Shown piece after piece: positions 46,901 through 58,142 of a DNA stretch of 64,000 nucleotides (its first letter is position 1; each line of letters begins with the position of its first letter). Both the position numbers and the translations under genes were made by a program. The stretch spans positions 24,476,501 through 24,540,500 of the forward strand of contig CM053794.1 of assembly GCA_028671895.1 (NCBI GenBank). The letters run 5' to 3'. Source of the stretch: Oenanthe sinensis. Its lineage: Eukaryota; Streptophyta; Magnoliopsida; Apiales; Apiaceae. The notes under the pieces were generated by a model. The model was not told the DNA's origin, did not search any database, and saw only the letters and a list, made by a program, of their open reading frames with translations.

Positions 46901-49742
46901 ACCAAATAGGGCATATCTCTTGGAGTAAGCTTAATTATAAACCTGTTGGTAATCCTCTCCCTGCCTATTTTAGAATAAGTAAAAATTGCTAGTTATGGAA
47001 GGAAGATAAAGATGGGATGTGGGGCTGTTCATTGTCAACTTAGTGACTGTAATATGGATCATTGTGCTTGTTTTTAATGAAGTAGATTTGAGCAAATTGT
47101 CTTTACATATCACTTCAAAGTGGCATGTGCCTCTGCCTATTGTAATCACTATGATAACTTCGCTCGTGCTTGAAATTGACAAGACAGGAAGCTCACATTT
47201 AGTTTGATTAAGTTTGATGTATGGCGAAGTATTAAAAATAGTAGGTTATATAAACATAATTGAATGGAATTGGAATTTTCTTAAAACCATTAGTATGTGA
47301 AATTGAATCTTTAATTGGAAGAATTAATTTATGTTAATTTTTAAGTAATTGTGAATGAGTTTAATATATGTGTGGGACTCCTGTTTTTACAGAATATTTC
47401 ATTTGCCAAAGGGAGGGTTTTATTTGTCAGCGTGTTTCGCTGAAGATAAATGTATTGCAATAAAAAACTACTTTCGGAAACTATGGATGTACTGGGTAAA
47501 AAAGTAGATCTATAAACCATAAATGCTCCCCTAGTTTATGGTGCGAATCCAGGCTTCAGGTTCATGAGCTTTGGGAATTTTGTTCTCTTGATATGATTTT
47601 GGCACCTTGGCCTTGCGCCCTTGCCTTGAAATTTAGATAGTATTATTGGATTAATCTTGCAGTCATAATTGATCTACTCATCTAGGTGACTATCACAAAT
47701 TATTCCGAAGAGTTGCTCATGCTAATGACATTTTCCTCCCCTTCTTTTCAATTAAATTTTCTTTGCTTGCCACTAATTATTTAAAATGTTTGATGGAACG
47801 ACTTAAAAACTTTGTTACCCAAACTCGGCCGGAAGTGTCCAACATGGATATATGTCCAAGTGTTTGGAAACGGCAATATTCTATAAGTTTTACATATTTT
47901 TGGCCCTAAATAAGTGTACATACCGTGTCCGAGTGTCTATACTCATGTCCGAATGTCGAGTATCCATGACTGGATACTTGAGGCAAATTGAAGTGTCTGG
48001 GTAAAAAAGCCTAAAAATATTTGCTACTCATGTTATTACAATACAATAGTTAAAATTTAGGACAAAACAAGTTTTGAACATTTTTGTAGCTGCCCTTGTG
48101 TTGATTATGTTTCACATGACTATATGAGCACCGTTGGTTCCTGAATTTTGTCTTCCTGATACAGTATTTTGATAGTTATTGTTTTTCTTTATGTGCATTA
48201 TTGTTCTTGCTTTGAAGTGATTTTGTGTATGCTTCCTTTCAGCCTTGCTTGTAGAGAATGGAAAGTTTCTTCTGTCTGCAAAACGCACTAGAAGAACTAC
48301 CTGTACAGAGTATGTAATCTCCATGGATGCAGATAACATATCAAGATCAAGCAGCACTTACATCGGAAAACTAAGGTAGGATTATGCTGTGAAATCTGTC
48401 AGATATTTAATCATTATAACTAATGTTGCTCTATATTTAAGTTTGATGGATTGACTGACTTGCAATAGAGTTGAATGATTCCCTGTTACATTGTATTTCT
48501 TGTCCGCTTGCCCCAGCTTCTCGAATCCTTGCTACTAATCTTAATACTGTAATATCTTTGAAGATAAAATATTGTTGAGAAATTATATGATGGTTTGTAA
48601 ATCAGTCATATTGTCATTCACTTTGATTGCAGGCATTACTCTACTACTTGACAAAAAATTACTGCTGACCGTCTTTGTTAGCTGATACTGAACTTTGCTC
48701 AGTGAGATTTTTATTATATTTATACTCATAAATACCATTTCCAGAGTTCTCGTTTCTTCAGCTATTATAAAAATTTACTTGATTTATGTTCCAAGTAGTT
48801 TGATTGTTAAGACTGTGTATTTATCGTTTGATTCTACTGGTGGTTTTGTTCAAACACCTTCTTCCTTAAAGATGGATCATTTTTTTTAACATTTTGAGTC
48901 ATATACACAATGCATCTAGTTTGATTTACAGCTGTGTGCATGCCTTATGCTTTATATGTCGATGATATGCATTTCCCTTGTGCTTTATATGTCGGTGATA
49001 TGCATTTCCTTCTCTTCTTTTCAGATCTAATTTCCTTGGCACAAAGTTCATAATTTATGACACACAACCTCCATGTAATGGTGCTCATATATCTCCACCT
49101 GGTCATTCAAGCAGTAGATTTTACTCGAAAAAGGTTTCTCCAAAAGTCCCTACTGGGAGTTTCAATATAGCCCAAGTCACATACGAGCTCAATGTTCTAG
49201 GCACAAGAGGTCCACGGAGGATGCACTGCGTCATGCACTCGATTCCAAACTCAGCTCTAGAGTCAGGTGGATCTGTACCAGGCCAGCCAGAGCTCTTCCC
49301 GCGTTCCCTTGAGAACTCTTTCAGGAGCATATCCTTTTCAAAATCAATCTATAACTCGACTGAATTCAGCAGCTCTCGGTTTTCTGACATTGTTGGTCCA
49401 TGCAAGGAAGGAGAAGAGGGAAAAGAAAGACCCTTGGTTCTTCGAAACAAACCACCTCGATGGCATGAACAATTGCAGTGCTGGTGCCTTAATTTCCGTG
49501 GAAGAGTAACTGTTGCATCAGTTAAGAATTTCCAACTGATTGCTGCTACACAGCCTCCTGCTGGTGCACCAACACCATCGCAACCGGCACAACCGGCACA
49601 ACCTGATCTTGATAAGGTTATACTGCAGTTTGGAAAGATTGGGAAAGATATGTTTACGATGGATTATCGGTATCCTCTTTCTGCATTTCAGGCCTTCGCT
49701 ATATGCCTAAGTAGCTTCGACACAAAATTGGCTTGTGAATAG
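43903..49742 (+). CDS. TLP: Tubby-like F-box protein, four coding exons
   Basis: The exons are 43903-44250, 46528-46615, 48243-48375 and 49025-49742. They are joined by GT-AG introns and the phases agree, giving 428 residues, the usual length for plant Tubby-like proteins. Exon 1 starts MSFRSIVRDVRDG and holds the F-box (about residues 50-105, LPPELLSDVIKRLE...VCKSWREMC), which would bind a SKP1 adaptor. Exons 2-4 form the Tubby domain. It includes the basic AKRTRRTTCTEY stretch near the lipid-binding region and both family signatures, FRGRVTVASVKNFQ and AFAICLSSFDTKLACE. Known members bind phosphoinositides at the plasma membrane and act in abiotic-stress and ABA responses. A proline-rich insert (PPAGAPTPSQPAQPAQP) follows the first signature. 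Introns 1 and 2 (2.3 and 1.6 kb) contain nothing else I recognise. It appears intact. Confidence 0.96.
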
Positions 49743-50249
49743 TAAAGATACCATGTATTTTTATTAAATGCAACGAGGGCTTTCCTTTTCTAGATTGTTC
49801 AAAGTTGTTATACAGTTGGAGCTTGGACCGGCTAGAAAAAGTTAATCTGAATTGCTGCTAGTTATCCTTGCAGCTGAAGGTCTCTTTTATTTGTTATTTT
49901 GCGTTGATTCAGTTTGCTTTGGATGTTGATGGCCATATTTTGAATTTTTCTCCCTTAATTATGGTATCCAAGTTTTCACTTATTTTATGGGTTTTATATA
50001 TGTTTTGTAATAATTTTATAATATATTATATGCAGAATATAGACATATAAGTCTCCAATTTGTACTCAATTTAAAAGTTATGCATATAATGTTTGCCTTA
50101 TTTTATTATTATAATATTATTGTTATTGTTATTATATTTTTAACATTTATTATAATCCTTGTGTAGCAGTTCTGCAGGTTAATACGACAAGCTTTCCATG
50201 ATCTGTTCCTGGATTTCAGGTTCTGATTAAAGAAAACAGGTCGGCATAA
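49743..50249 (+). other. 3' UTR and downstream DNA of the Tubby-like gene
   Basis: This is AT-rich sequence after the TAG stop. Multiple AATAAA-like signals are possible, but none can be singled out. There is no second gene. Confidence 0.5.
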
Positions 50250-50452
50250 TACTCCTACCGTCCTATTTTATTTGTTAACGGATAAAATTTCACCTTTTAA
50301 TCAATTATATTAAATGAACTAAAACTGTGTATTATTTTTCATAAAACTTAACATAACTAACTCTTAATTTACCATATTTAATGAATGTGGACAACATTTT
50401 TGAAACAAACAAATAAGGAAATGAGGCAAAGAAAACTGAGACGGAGGGAGTA
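50250..50452. mobile_element. Stowaway MITE
   Basis: The left end TACTCCTACCGTCCTATTTT and right end ACGGAGGGAGTA are inverted copies of the classic CTCCCTCCGTCCC terminus, and a TA lies at each edge. It is about 200 bp, AT-rich and noncoding. Inner inverted similarity includes TTTATTTGTT against AACAAATAAGG. Confidence 0.85.
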
Positions 50453-50524
50453 GTACATTTGTGAGTGAAAGACATTGCAGTGAAGTTTGAATATGTACAA
50501 ATTTGTTATTTCATATGCACTAAT

Positions 50525-50576
50525 GAACAAAAATAGTTGATCAGGAAAATGAACAAAAATAGTTGATCAGGAAAAT
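50525..50576. repeat. Perfect 26-bp tandem duplication
   Basis: Two identical 26-bp copies, each beginning GAACAAAAATAGTTGATCAG, lie end to end in intergenic DNA. Confidence 0.95.
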
Positions 50577-50809
50577 GAATCAAATGGATCGACTGACAGA
50601 ATTTGGCAATGTTAACCATCTTTTTATTGGTTGGTCAATAAAATTAAAGTTGCGAACGATTATATTGAGAGAAATACTTTGCCTTTGGTGATAAATTGAC
50701 AAGTTGGGCGGTTGCTGAGTTGAGAAAATCATGTTTTTACTAGAATATGTGAAACTGAAAAATCAAATTATAAAATTTAGAACTTCTTGTCGTGGACTAG
50801 GTAGCGGTT

Positions 50810-51150
50810 TCTTACACACGCGCCCACGGAGACTAAGTTGTACTCTATGTGATATTGTTATCCACGTGTGCACACTTGCTTTATGACTGTCTCATTTCAG
50901 CTTTCTGCCACGTGGGAACACGATCTTTTGCTACCACGTAGTCAGCCAGCGTGGAATCTTGCTATCCCATGCTCCGCAGCTTACCGTGTACCTCAATTTC
51001 ACTCGGTTGGATTGGTCACAACTAGAAATCAACGGACAAGATGGAGTGGAGTTGGGCCCACTTGGGTATCTGACGGATGTTGATGCAAGGCGTGTATGGT
51101 GGTCATTCCCTGTTGAAATCAAACTTTATTCCCAGTTCCCACATAAATAA
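50810..51150. promoter_or_regulatory. GC-richer island with clustered ACGT elements
   Basis: Within about 130 bp there are CCACGTGTGC (near 50861), GCCACGTGGGAA (near 50907) and CCACGTAGTC (near 50934), with nearby ACACGCGCC (near 50816). CACGTG cores are G-box/ABRE-type sites for bZIP and bHLH factors. The island stands out in AT-rich surroundings. It lies about 1.1 kb downstream of the Tubby-like stop and 1.8 kb upstream of the ROH1-like start, so its target is uncertain. Short overlapping ORFs here match nothing I know. Confidence 0.4.
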
Positions 51151-51159
51151 ATGTTATAC

Positions 51160-52194
51160 TAGACTGTGTTCCACAGAATTTATATTGGACGAAACAAAAT
51201 TAATTAGCTTATTTCTTTCTTGTATTTTCGGATTTGTCAAGGGAAAAAGAAAAAAATAATTAAAGATATGACTTTTTTTTCTTTCAAAATTTACTTTCCC
51301 AAGAGTATAAAGATTTGAAGAGAAAAATAAGTTATAAATATAAAAATCTATATTTTTCCCTAGCATCCTTTCTTTTCTAAAAAAAGTTTAATTTTTTTTA
51401 TAAAATATAGTACTCTTTTTTGTCCCAAATGATTTTTAACATTATTATTGGATATAAACTTAAAACAATAAAGTAAAAAAGAGAAGTAGGTATATATTTA
51501 TTATTTTTAAAACTTTATAAATAAAAATATTTAAATAATATTTTTATTTATAATAATTTAAAAATAGTAATTAAAATTATATAATCAAATAATATATATT
51601 AAAAAGTTAAAAGATGTATTTTAATACCGGCATGTGTTTAACCTGACAACTTATAAATTAGCTTCTAATTTAAAATAAGATCGTTTGAATCTCTTTGTTA
51701 AGTAAAAAGTAATGAGAATAAGGATCGTTAGTTTTAATTTGAGAAACGTTGTCTGGATTGATTGATTTGAGTATATTATATGAATTATTTGATATTTTAA
51801 TTTATAAATAAAATAAAATAAAAACAAATATTTAACAATAAATTATTAAATTTATTTATTTACATATATTTATTGTGATATTTAGAAAAATATTCTGAGA
51901 TTATTCTCAGGATTTTTATTCTCAAAAATAATTTATATATTTAATTCGAAAAAGTTAAAAAAATATATTTATTCAATCATTTATGTTAGTTTTATGATTT
52001 AACTCTATAAAAATATACATAATCTTTAAAAGATAACTTTTAATATTTTATTACTATATTATTAATATTTACATAAAATAAATTATAAATTCATTTAAAC
52101 CAATAGTAAATTGTTAATTTTTAAGATAACCTAAACGGACACCCTTGATAATTTAGCCTATCTTGGAATAAATGAGAAAAAATCTCATGGTTTT
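51160..52194. other. AT-rich intergenic DNA, no gene seen
   Basis: This is low-complexity AT-rich sequence without convincing ORFs, RNA genes or repeat termini. Confidence 0.55.
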
Positions 52195-52701
52195 CTCAAC
52201 AACCGCAATACGCGGTCCAAATCATCACCATATAATCCCCCCTCTCTCCTCTTTAGCTTTCAGACATCCTCCCCCTTTACTACATTCTCTCTATCTCTGC
52301 ACACACACACATTTATTACTCTATACAATCGCTTGAACTCTCTCATCATCATCAATTTTAATCCTTTCATTTTCTTGATTTCTGGGTTTTCAATCTCTAT
52401 ACACACATCAGTCCTTTTTTTGTTTGATCAATCTCAAGGGCTTTTTAGTCCAATTGGGTCATTTCTTGATCATAAAGATTGGATTTTTAGGTAAAATTTT
52501 GGGTAAAGTTTGAATCTTTTACCCAAATTTGTTGGTTTGAGCTTGTGGGTATATCATATATTGGTTGTATCTATAGTTATCTTGATTGGGTTTGTTTTTC
52601 TTGTGTTGTTCTTGAACCCCATTTGTGTTTTAGGGTTTAACAAATATAGGTATTTTTCTTGAACCCCATTTGTGCTTTGGTTGTTTATGTTAAAATATAA
52701 A
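52195..52701 (+). promoter_or_regulatory. Promoter and leader of the ROH1-like gene
   Basis: A TATA-like CCATATAATCC near 52228 precedes a pyrimidine-rich patch (52235-52320), typical of plant core promoters. A possible 5'-UTR intron runs from a GT after GATTTTTAG (near 52491) to TGTTTTAG (near 52634). The phrase TTCTTGAACCCCATTTGTG occurs twice, 50 bp apart (about 52607 and 52657). An upstream in-frame ATG at 52687 would add five residues. Confidence 0.5.
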
Positions 52702-53838
52702 ATGCCAGTAACAGGTTTACAAGGCTCATCAGCTTCTCACACTAACCGGTGGGTCCATTCAGTGGGGTCCACTTATGAGGCCAGAATTGAAGAACAAGAA
52801 CTTGAAACTTTTCAGAGACATGTTGCTGATTTTCTAGCAGATTTGTCATCTGTTAGTTCAGGTGAATTTTTGTCCCTTTCTTGGATTCAGAAGCTTTTAG
52901 ATGTATTTCTTGTTTGTCAAGAGGAATTTAGGGCATTATTGTTGAGTAATAAGGAATATCTAAAAATGTCGCCAATGGATCGATTGGTTAACGAATATTT
53001 TGATAGGAGTGTGAAAGCTTTAGATGTATGCAATGCTATTCGTGATGGTATTGAGCAAATTAGGCAATGGCAAAAGCAATTGGATATTGTGTTGTGTGCC
53101 TTAGATAATCAAAAGAGTCTTGGAGAAGGTCACTTTCGTCGTGCTAAGAAGGCTTTGATTGATTTAGCAATTGGAATGCTTGATGAGAAAGAGTCTAATT
53201 CGGTTGTAGGTCAAAGAAACCGGTCTTTTGGGCGTGGTAGCGTTAGCAGGGAGAATAGGTCTATAGAGAATCATCGATCATTGTCGTGGAGTGTTTCGAG
53301 GTCTTGGTCGGCTGCAAGGCAGCTACAAGCTATCGGTAATAATATAGTTGCTCCCAGGCCTAATGAGATTATGGCTACTAGTGGACTAGCTGTTGCTGTT
53401 TATACAATGAATTATGTTTTATATTTTGTAATGTGGGCTCTTGTGGCGGCGATACCTTGTCAGGATCGAGGTTTGCAGACTCATTTTCATGTCACTAGGC
53501 AGTTCATCTGGGCTGGTCCAATTCTTACACTTCATGAGAAGATCTTGGATGAATCAAAGAAGAGGGAGAGAAGGAATGCTAATGGATTGTTGAGGGAAAT
53601 TCATCAAATTGAGAAATGTGCACGTCATATGAATGAAATGATAGATTCTGTTAACTTTCCCTTGAAAGAGGAGAAAGAGTATGAAGTGGGACAGAGGGTG
53701 GAGGAGGTCAGAATTGTTTATGAAGAAATAAAGGAATTTTTGAACCCCATGGAAAGGCAGGTGAGGGAAGTGTTCCACAGGATTGTTCGGAGTAGAACAG
53801 ACGGACTCTATTCCATGGGAAGAACAAGCACATCATAA
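52702..53838 (+). CDS. ROH1: ROH1-like protein (DUF793 family)
   Basis: This is a single coding exon of 378 codons. I chose ATG 52702 because the protein then begins MPVTGLQGSS, as family members do; the earlier in-frame ATG at 52687 is in weaker context. An N-terminal helical region contains FQRHVADFLADL and LSWIQKLLDVFLVC (residues about 37-75). A basic Ser/Arg-rich segment (about 170-205) contains RSLSWSVSRSWSAARQLQAIG, characteristic of the family. A hydrophobic stretch follows (about 229-251, VYTMNYVLYFVMWALVAAI), then a charged helical C-terminus. Arabidopsis ROH1 interacts with EXO70 exocyst subunits and affects localized secretion such as seed-coat pectin deposition; that role is carried over by family. 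A more BYPASS1-like member is the alternative. It appears intact. Confidence 0.9.
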   Translation: MPVTGLQGSSASHTNRWVHSVGSTYEARIEEQELETFQRHVADFLADLSSVSSGEFLSLSWIQKLLDVFLVCQEEFRALLLSNKEYLKMSPMDRLVNEYFDRSVKALDVCNAIRDGIEQIRQWQKQLDIVLCALDNQKSLGEGHFRRAKKALIDLAIGMLDEKESNSVVGQRNRSFGRGSVSRENRSIENHRSLSWSVSRSWSAARQLQAIGNNIVAPRPNEIMATSGLAVAVYTMNYVLYFVMWALVAAIPCQDRGLQTHFHVTRQFIWAGPILTLHEKILDESKKRERRNANGLLREIHQIEKCARHMNEMIDSVNFPLKEEKEYEVGQRVEEVRIVYEEIKEFLNPMERQVREVFHRIVRSRTDGLYSMGRTSTS

Positions 53839-56310
53839 TGAGTGGATTTAACATGTAAATGTTTTGGAAATCAAAGATACGTGTTTAAAATTGTGATTTG
53901 TCTGATGAATCAGACTACTCTGTTCCTGCAACATGAAATAAACGGAGTTGGGAGGTAAAGGTTCATGCAGTTATATACTACTATATAGTAACATACTGTC
54001 TAAAGAGTTTAGATTATGGAGTAGAATTTGGTATTCACAGTTCACATGATGTTGTGGCTTGTTTCGTTGTAGTATAAATGTATAATTATAATGCCCAAGT
54101 ACATATTCCTCATGTCACAGGTCTTTCTTTTTGCCACAATCATATGATTCCGTGATACATATTGTTTATGTTGGATCGACAATCTATTTATTGAAAGTTG
54201 TGCATTACATGTTGATTTTTTTCCTGTGTGATGGCATGATGATCTGTTCAGCTGATATCTCTGATTGTTTTGTTAATTGAGCTCTTGAAATGTGAGAAAT
54301 TATTCTATGATCACTTGTCCTGGGCAGGGCAACCATGTGCATAGAAAATTGTATATGCATGTTCACCTTGTTAGGATCAATAACATTGCATTTGCAGACA
54401 CATTCTACTCTCATAGTTCGAAGGAATTTGGAAAATATTCAAATTAAGAATTTACTTTTTCGTATTGACCTTTTCATTTTTGCGGAAAATGACTCAAAGT
54501 CTATGTGCATCCTTTTCAGAGTCTCAATACAATCTTGCAGAGAGCCAGAGACTGCTATTTTCTACAGTAATTTATTAGATGTAGGTCCTGATGTGCCATA
54601 TTCACATTACTTAAATAGATGGTTGATTCAGTACCTAATGACAGAGAGGGATTTGTTTGACCCTGGTTCATCAAATCAACATCAGCTGCTAATTCTGCTT
54701 CAAGTGTTTTGACCTGCAAGAATAAATCAACATATACACCTTTCTAGAAGACTAGAACAAATGAACAAATGAATAAATGGGCAATATTTTAAGTGGTAAA
54801 ATAAGTTGCTTATATAAATTATTTTTTTAATTTTAATAAAAAATTAATTATAAGTTATTATTAAATGTATTAGAATTATTGCTAAAATGGAAAATGTATC
54901 TTTAATGATGCATCTTGAAACAAACTCGTTTTAGATCACCGGCTTTTTTGTATTAAAAAAGAGCGCACCGTTGAAACTAAAAACGCTGTGAGATTGAATA
55001 TTAAAATATATAAACATATTTTTTATTGTTAAATATTTTATATTTATTAAAAGTATATAATATTTTTAATTTTAATAAAACTTTATATAAATGAAATAAT
55101 AATATTATAATATTAGTGAGATTTTATTAATGAGTTGTAATTTAAATGAATTAAAGAGTATGAATAATTATAGAATTGAGATATATAAGTAGATTATATT
55201 TGACACAACTATATTATGCTTAAATTATCTTTAAGTAGATTATATATTTGACACAACTATATTATGCTAAAATTATATTATAAACTGGATTATTAATATA
55301 AGTATATAAGATTTAGGTTTTAATTTAAATATAATATAATACTAAGAAATGCTGAATTAACCAAAAAAATTGTAGTTAAAAAGACCAAATACAACAAAGT
55401 TATCAGTTATAATAATACAATATAAATTAGAGAAAACGGCCTGAGGTCATAACGTGAGGTTATATTAGCTTTTAATACAAATTTTGGCGGTGACATTTTT
55501 GTAAATATTAAATTCACCTTTATGCATTTACATAAATATCTTTATTATTGTATTAAAAAACATTATAACATCACAGTGTTACCGAGATCATCCTCAAGCA
55601 CATAAGCCCTATAAATTAATAACCTTTTAAAATTCTCACGAGTAAAATAAAAATATTAAGACATAAGAAACATGCGTTTTCAATAAATAATTCCTAGTTG
55701 AGCTTGGTAGCCGTTGCATAATATTTAATTTTATCACTACAATTGAATGATTATTATATTCATTTAAGCTATATGTAAAATGCTAATCGTGACTTACGTG
55801 TATTATATATAGGTTTAGGTTATTATAGGTTATTATCTAATCTAATACACAATTATAATTAAGATTCTTGTAATTATATCAAAACAGTGTTAGTCCGTAT
55901 GCGATGTTGCAGGAGACCAAATACACAAATTAGTTACAATGAAGACTAGTGCAAGTACCATGATTCATCGACTTTAGTTTTCTTACCGACAAATTATGTA
56001 TTCGTTAATATATTGAAAATTGAATATATTAAATAAGTTTGAAAATTGGATATATTAAATAAGTTTTTCCAAAAATTAACATTATAGAAAACTTAGGCAT
56101 GAACATTTTAGGATCCCAGGATAGAAAGTGTTCAAATTCTTACCCGCAGAAGAAGATAATACTTTTTAAAAATGTTCTCTTTATTTATTAATTATAATAT
56201 GTTGAAAATATTACTAAATGCAAATCATTTCCCACAAATATTTATCAAACAATAATTTGATAAAAGGGTATCATTTCTTCTTTGAAAATAGGAAAAATTC
56301 ATATCAATAA
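53839..56310. other. 3' UTR and intergenic DNA, no gene seen
   Basis: This is sequence after the ROH1-like stop. A 125-codon plus-strand ORF at 54335-54712 has no recognisable domain. From 54780 the DNA is very AT-rich. A 46-bp-period duplication (AAGTAGATTATAT...GACACAACTATATTATGCT) occupies about 55187-55276. Confidence 0.55.
55187..55276. repeat. Two-copy tandem duplication, 46-bp period
   Basis: The segment with GACACAACTATATTATGCT is present twice in tandem with minor differences. It is noncoding. Confidence 0.85.
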
Positions 56311-56601
56311 TGTTCTCTTTGCGCCATTAACACTGCTGTTCGTGAGCTTAAAGCTCTCTCTGAACAAACCTGGTTGAATATTCAACAAGTAGAACCTTCT
56401 CAAGAGACCTTTGTCTTGGTTGCTGTTGAATCACTTAGTGCTAAACCCACTATTGTTCTTTTTACTCTGCCTTGTCTTTCAAGTCGTAACAAAAGTAGAG
56501 TTCTTATTAAGTACCTCACCCCTGCACCATTTGCCATTCCAATGACCACTCTTCCACTTTCTGTCCTGTTTTCTTTTCCATTTGCCATTTACTATTTTTA
56601 A
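56311..56601 (+). other. Unrecognised open frame
   Basis: An open frame with balanced composition runs across AVRELKALSEQTWLNIQQVE to TAA at 56601. The first ATG is at 56374 (75 codons), and the similar-looking reading extends upstream of it. I do not recognise a family. It may be a captured or decayed exon, and it stops 49 bp before a Stowaway MITE. Confidence 0.25.
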
Positions 56602-56649
56602 ATAATATCCTTGATGGGCACTGAATGTTGTTAATGGTCTAGAATCTTT

Positions 56650-56910
56650 TACTCCCTCTGTCCTATATTTCTTGTCTCATTTTGACTTTTCAAAGTCAAA
56701 TTAATCAATTTTGACCAACAAATTAAACATGTTATATAATAATATATATTTTTAGAAAAATATTATAATAAAATTTAACTATTCTATTTTATGAATCAAT
56801 TTATAAAGTTGTAAAATTATAAATAAATATTTTTAAATTGTTAGTCAAAGTTAAAAAAAATTGACTTTGAAAAATCAAAATGAGACAAGAATTATGGGAC
56901 GGAGGGAGTA
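56650..56910. mobile_element. Stowaway MITE, well preserved
   Basis: TA-CTCCCTCTGTCC at the left mirrors GGACGGAGGGAG-TA at the right. Inverted similarity extends about 60 bp inward on each side (CTTGTCTCATTTTGACTTTT against AATCAAAATGAGACAAG). It is 261 bp including the TA duplication, noncoding and foldable into a long hairpin. Confidence 0.93.
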
Positions 56911-56999
56911 TTAATTTTATTTGCCAAAATCCACTTTTACAATCAAATTTACTAAACCATTTCTTATTTCCTAATTTGTTTATAAGATTTTTTTTATAA

Positions 57000-58085
57000 G
57001 GTAGAAAGTATCCGTCAAATATTGTCTTTTTTTAATTCTCTATAATCTATTACCATTCTAGCTTTTTCTCTTTTTTGTTCACTATGTTTTCTTACTAAAA
57101 AGGCTGGACTACTATATGGGCTTTTACTTTCTTTTATTAATTTTAAATCTAATAATTCATTTATTTGATTTTCAAATTCTTTTTGGTCTGTAGGACTATA
57201 TCTAATAGGTTTAGACCTTACTATATCATTAGAGTTTACCAATTTTATTTCAGCATATATATTTTCTTTATCCCATAGTTGTATAAGATTTTTTTCAAAG
57301 TTTGGTTTCAATAAATCAAGATATTTTTTAGTTAATTCCTCTAAATTATTTTTTCTATTAACCAATATTTTATTTACTCTAGTTATATCTATAAGTAATA
57401 TTCTTTTTAGTATTATCCATTTATTAGAAGATGTTTATAAACTTAAAGTGTCATAAGTAACTACTTGAGTTTTAAAATGATCTAAAAAGTTATTTCCTAA
57501 TAATATTGATTGTTTCATTTTATTCTCTCGATATATCAATGGTATTTTAAATATTATCTTATTTAATACTATTCTCATATTTTCTGGTATTGTGTCTAAT
57601 TCTTTTCTCTGTTCATTAAACCCTGTTACTCTTGTTTTATAAATATTAGATTTTTTCCATTTATGTTGTATTAATACTCCTTTTTTGGCTAAACATAAAT
57701 CTGCTCCACTATCTATAAATATTTTTTGTTTTATTAGTCTTTTAGGTTTATATTCTACATAGGCTTCTATATAAATAACTACCATTATTCTGAACTATTT
57801 TCACTTGATGATTCTTCTATTTTCTCATATTCTGATTTACTATTATCTTCATATCTTATTTCCTTTTCATATTCTGATTCACTTTTATTATCTATTTGAC
57901 TTACATAAAATTCTTCATATTTATACCATTTATTATTATCTTCTTCTATTTGTTCTAGGTTCATTATAAATTGTGATATATTAATGTATTTTACTCCTTT
58001 TTCTTTTAATTTAGGTCATTTATTAGCATAATATCCTTTTTCATTACAATTCCAACATGTACATTCACTTGCTTTTCTTTTTTAC
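57000..58085 (-). pseudogene. Endogenous caulimovirid (pararetrovirus) fragment
   Basis: This is a fossil of a plant pararetrovirus read on the minus strand. A CCHC-like knuckle remnant (CTCWNCNEKGYYAN, near 58070-58030) with a premature stop is followed by an acidic Glu/Ser-rich region, as at the C-terminus of such coat proteins. An aspartic-protease segment (FIDSGADLCLAKKG) lies at 57785-57435. The start of a reverse transcriptase (KPIRYSPTDQKEFENQI, ESKSPYSSPAFLV, MVIDYREL) lies at 57365-57015. Protease and RT share one frame, separated by a TAA. The RT ends early and its catalytic YxDD region is absent. The genus cannot be assigned. It cannot be functional. Confidence 0.82.
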
Positions 58086-58142
58086 ATATATACCCTATTT
58101 ACTCAAAACAAAAAGTGTCCAAGGTAACACCAAAGTACACAA

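Noticed and set aside
50868..51150. Overlapping 60-70-codon ORFs in the GC-richer island
   Set aside because: Several frames on both strands are open because of base composition, and none resembles a known protein.
54335..54712. 125-codon plus-strand ORF downstream of the ROH1-like gene
   Set aside because: It has no recognisable domain, AT-rich composition and no promoter-like context; it is most likely chance or 3' UTR.
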